Assembly (NCBI GenBank): GCA_003556955.1
Contig: PWQB01000128.1
Span: 1 to 6,288 of the forward strand
Direction of reading: 5' to 3'
DNA length: 6,288 nucleotides
Origin: Nostocaceae cyanobacterium CSSed10_463m
GTDB lineage: Bacteria; Cyanobacteriota; Cyanobacteriia; Cyanobacteriales; Nostocaceae
Part shown: piece after piece, positions 4,912-6,288 of the stretch
How the letters are laid out: every line of letters begins with the position of its first letter
Numbering within the stretch: position 1 is the first letter of the stretch
Notes under the pieces: generated by a model
What the model was told of the DNA's origin: nothing
What the model saw: only the letters and a program-made list of their open reading frames with translations
Database searches by the model: none
Program-made: the position numbers and the translations under genes

Positions 4912-5589
4912 TTATTTTTCTTGTCCTGCAACTAATGTTTTCCCAGCGCTGGGGCATAAATCACTTAACTCACAAGCCTCACAGACGGGAGAACGGGCTT
5001 TACAAACAGCACGACCGTGATAAATTAACCGAATTGACCAATTTTCCCAATCTGGCTGGGGTAGCAACTTCATTAAATCTTTCTCAATCCGGATGGGATC
5101 AGGAAATTTAGTTAAACCCAAACGTTGGCTCAAACGCTTCACGTGAGTATCTACAGTCACCCCAGCATTAATACCATAAGCATGAGCTAGAACGACATTG
5201 CCAGTTTTGCGCGCCACACCTGGAAGCTGCAATAATTGCTCCATTTGGTTAGGAACTATAGAGTTAAACTCGCTGACAATTTTCCGACAAGCCCCTTGAA
5301 TATTCTTCGCCTTATTGCGATAAAAACCCGTAGAACGCACCAAATTTTCTAACTCTTCTAAATCAGCATTAGCTAAACTAGCCGCATCAGGAAAGCGTGC
5401 AAATAAAGCTGGTGTAACTTTATTAACTCGCTCATCTGTACACTGGGCGGAGAGAATAGTTGCTACTAGCAGTTGGACTGGCGTTGAATAATTCAAGGAA
5501 CAAGTTGCATCTGGATAGAGATGCTGCAAGCGGGCGAGAATTTCTAACGCCCGTTGCTTTTTGGATGGGGATTTGCGGGTTACACTCAC
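4912..5589 (-). CDS. nth: Endonuclease III (DNA glycosylase/AP lyase)
   Basis: Nth removes oxidised pyrimidines and cuts at the abasic site in base-excision repair. The 225-residue protein has the helix-hairpin-helix LPGVARKTGNVV (122-133) with the catalytic Lys128, the catalytic Asp147 in VDTHVKR (146-152), and four cysteines (196, 203, 206, 212) in the C-x6-C-x2-C-x5-C pattern that holds the [4Fe-4S] cluster. LLVATILSAQCTDERVN (40-56) is also conserved. The start is GTG at 5589: an in-frame TAA lies three codons upstream and there is no other Met before residue 116. No clear Shine-Dalgarno is seen. The gene is 50 bp downstream of rseP on the same strand, with a palindromic repeat between them, and upstream of rpsN. 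An operon rseP-nth-rpsN is likely. Confidence 0.97.
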   Translation of the reverse strand: MSVTRKSPSKKQRALEILARLQHLYPDATCSLNYSTPVQLLVATILSAQCTDERVNKVTPALFARFPDAASLANADLEELENLVRSTGFYRNKAKNIQGACRKIVSEFNSIVPNQMEQLLQLPGVARKTGNVVLAHAYGINAGVTVDTHVKRLSQRLGLTKFPDPIRIEKDLMKLLPQPDWENWSIRLIYHGRAVCKARSPVCEACELSDLCPSAGKTLVAGQEK

Positions 5590-5608
5590 TGGAATTTATG
5601 GAAGTTTT

Positions 5609-5628
5609 AGACGCGATGAATCGCGTCT
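5609..5628. repeat. Palindromic repeat between rseP and nth
   Basis: AGACGCGAT (5609-5617) and ATCGCGTCT (5620-5628) form a perfect 9-bp inverted repeat with GA between. On the - strand it continues from the GTAGAGACGCGAT type of sequence, which I know as a common dispersed palindrome in Nostocales intergenic regions. In the rseP-nth transcript it would form a GC-rich hairpin about 20 bases before the nth GTG. It could stabilise or attenuate the message; that effect is inference. Confidence 0.65.
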
Positions 5629-5639
5629 CTACAAGGGAA

Positions 5640-6288
5640 TTACTGAAATAACTTTTGTACCCAATCTAATTGGGAGGTTAACTGACTGGTTTCTTTGACG
5701 ATCAGAAAAATGCCTAGTCCTAAAAGTAGCACTAAACCAGTTTGCATTACGCCTTCTTGAATGCGGTTAGGTAATGGCTTACCACGTACACCTTCAATCA
5801 GCAAAAATGCTAGTTGTCCGCCATCTAAAGCGGGTAAAGGCAAAATGTTGATAATTGCCAAGTTAATGCTGATTAAAGCCCCAAAGAAGAACAGACCACC
5901 TGTATCATTTTGGGCAATGTTGGAACCAATTTGGACAATTTTAATTGGTCCTGCTACTTGACCTGCGGTTTCTCCAAAGTTAGTGATTAATTGACCAAAG
6001 CCTTGAAATGTCAAGGTGACAAGGCGCTGAAATTCGGTAGCACCAATGTTCAATGCTGTGGCTATATTCTTAACGGGACGGCGGACAACTTCACCATTGG
6101 GAGCTAGTCCGATACCTATACTACCTCCGGCTGGCTTATCTTCAGGAACCACATTCACTATCAGCCTTTGGTCACCACGGGCAATTTCTAGTTCTACAGA
6201 TTGACCTGGACTATTTTTAATGATGTCTCTGAAGTCTTCAATTTCTTGGATCGCTGTGCCAAATTCTCTTTGATTAGCTGCTAAGATG
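5640..6288 (-). CDS. rseP: RIP metalloprotease RseP (site-2 protease, M50), C-terminal part
   Basis: The frame is open from the right edge (first full codon 6287-6285) to TAA (5642-5640), giving 215 visible residues; the N-terminal part with HExxH lies outside the window. Visible residues 1-50 are the end of a PDZ domain (ILAANQREFGTAIQEIEDF, then SVELEIARGDQRLIVNVVPE). Next come VAGPIKIVQIG (111-121), the conserved membrane segment with SINLAIINILPLPALDGGQ (140-158), whose Asp155 is the third zinc ligand, and a last membrane segment at about 181-198. The family cuts substrates inside the membrane, for example anti-sigma factors. The GTG at 6158 is internal and not the start, because the PDZ sequence continues upstream of it. 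The gene heads a - strand run with nth and rpsN. Confidence 0.93.
   Translation of the reverse strand, partial: ILAANQREFGTAIQEIEDFRDIIKNSPGQSVELEIARGDQRLIVNVVPEDKPAGGSIGIGLAPNGEVVRRPVKNIATALNIGATEFQRLVTLTFQGFGQLITNFGETAGQVAGPIKIVQIGSNIAQNDTGGLFFFGALISINLAIINILPLPALDGGQLAFLLIEGVRGKPLPNRIQEGVMQTGLVLLLGLGIFLIVKETSQLTSQLDWVQKLFQ

Noticed and set aside
5460..5651. Plus-strand frame crossing the nth start and the palindrome
   Set aside because: Antisense to nth and includes the dispersed palindrome; no domain features.
5761..5961. Plus-strand frame inside rseP
   Set aside because: Antisense shadow of the conserved RseP C-terminal region.

Overview
The window looks like chromosomal DNA from a filamentous cyanobacterium of the Nostoc/Anabaena type. 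Three things support this. The HIP1 octamer GCGATCGC occurs six times (positions 6, 784, 931, 2169, 3987 and 4427). Several short palindromic and terminal-inverted-repeat sequences typical of Nostocales intergenic DNA are present. The recognisable proteins (FtsX, a DUF3598 protein, a short Aat, a CxxC-lacking S14) read like their cyanobacterial versions. The genus assignment is inference from sequence style, not a database match.

Left part (1-2068, + strand): the first 82 bases may hold the last codons of an unidentified gene. Next come ftsX (cell-division/envelope permease), a 90-92 bp MITE-like element with perfect 14-bp terminal inverted repeats, and a two-repeat DUF3598 (calycin-like) protein. 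Middle part (2070-3486): an accessory islet of small genes. On the - strand a DUF433 antitoxin-like gene overlaps a DUF5615 PIN-like toxin gene by ATGA, and a 58-codon DUF104/AF2212-like antitoxin gene follows downstream. On the + strand lies an ASCH-domain protein. Two protein-like open stretches without convincing starts suggest this islet has been rearranged. Right part (3513-6288): aat on the - strand; a 22-bp tandem duplication; a conserved-looking 109-aa protein of unknown function on the + strand; a 12-bp stem-loop; then a - strand run rpsN <- nth <- rseP. The rseP gene runs off the right edge, so only its C-terminal 215 residues are visible.

Most of the window is housekeeping: division (FtsX), N-degron tagging (Aat), translation (S14), base-excision repair (Nth) and regulated intramembrane proteolysis (RseP). 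I see no tRNA, rRNA, CRISPR array, intact insertion sequence or riboswitch. I found no convincing new multi-gene system. The parts most worth a second look are the islet at 2070-3486, with its leftover coding fragments and a candidate operator, and the mobile-type repeats inserted next to ftsX, aat and nth.
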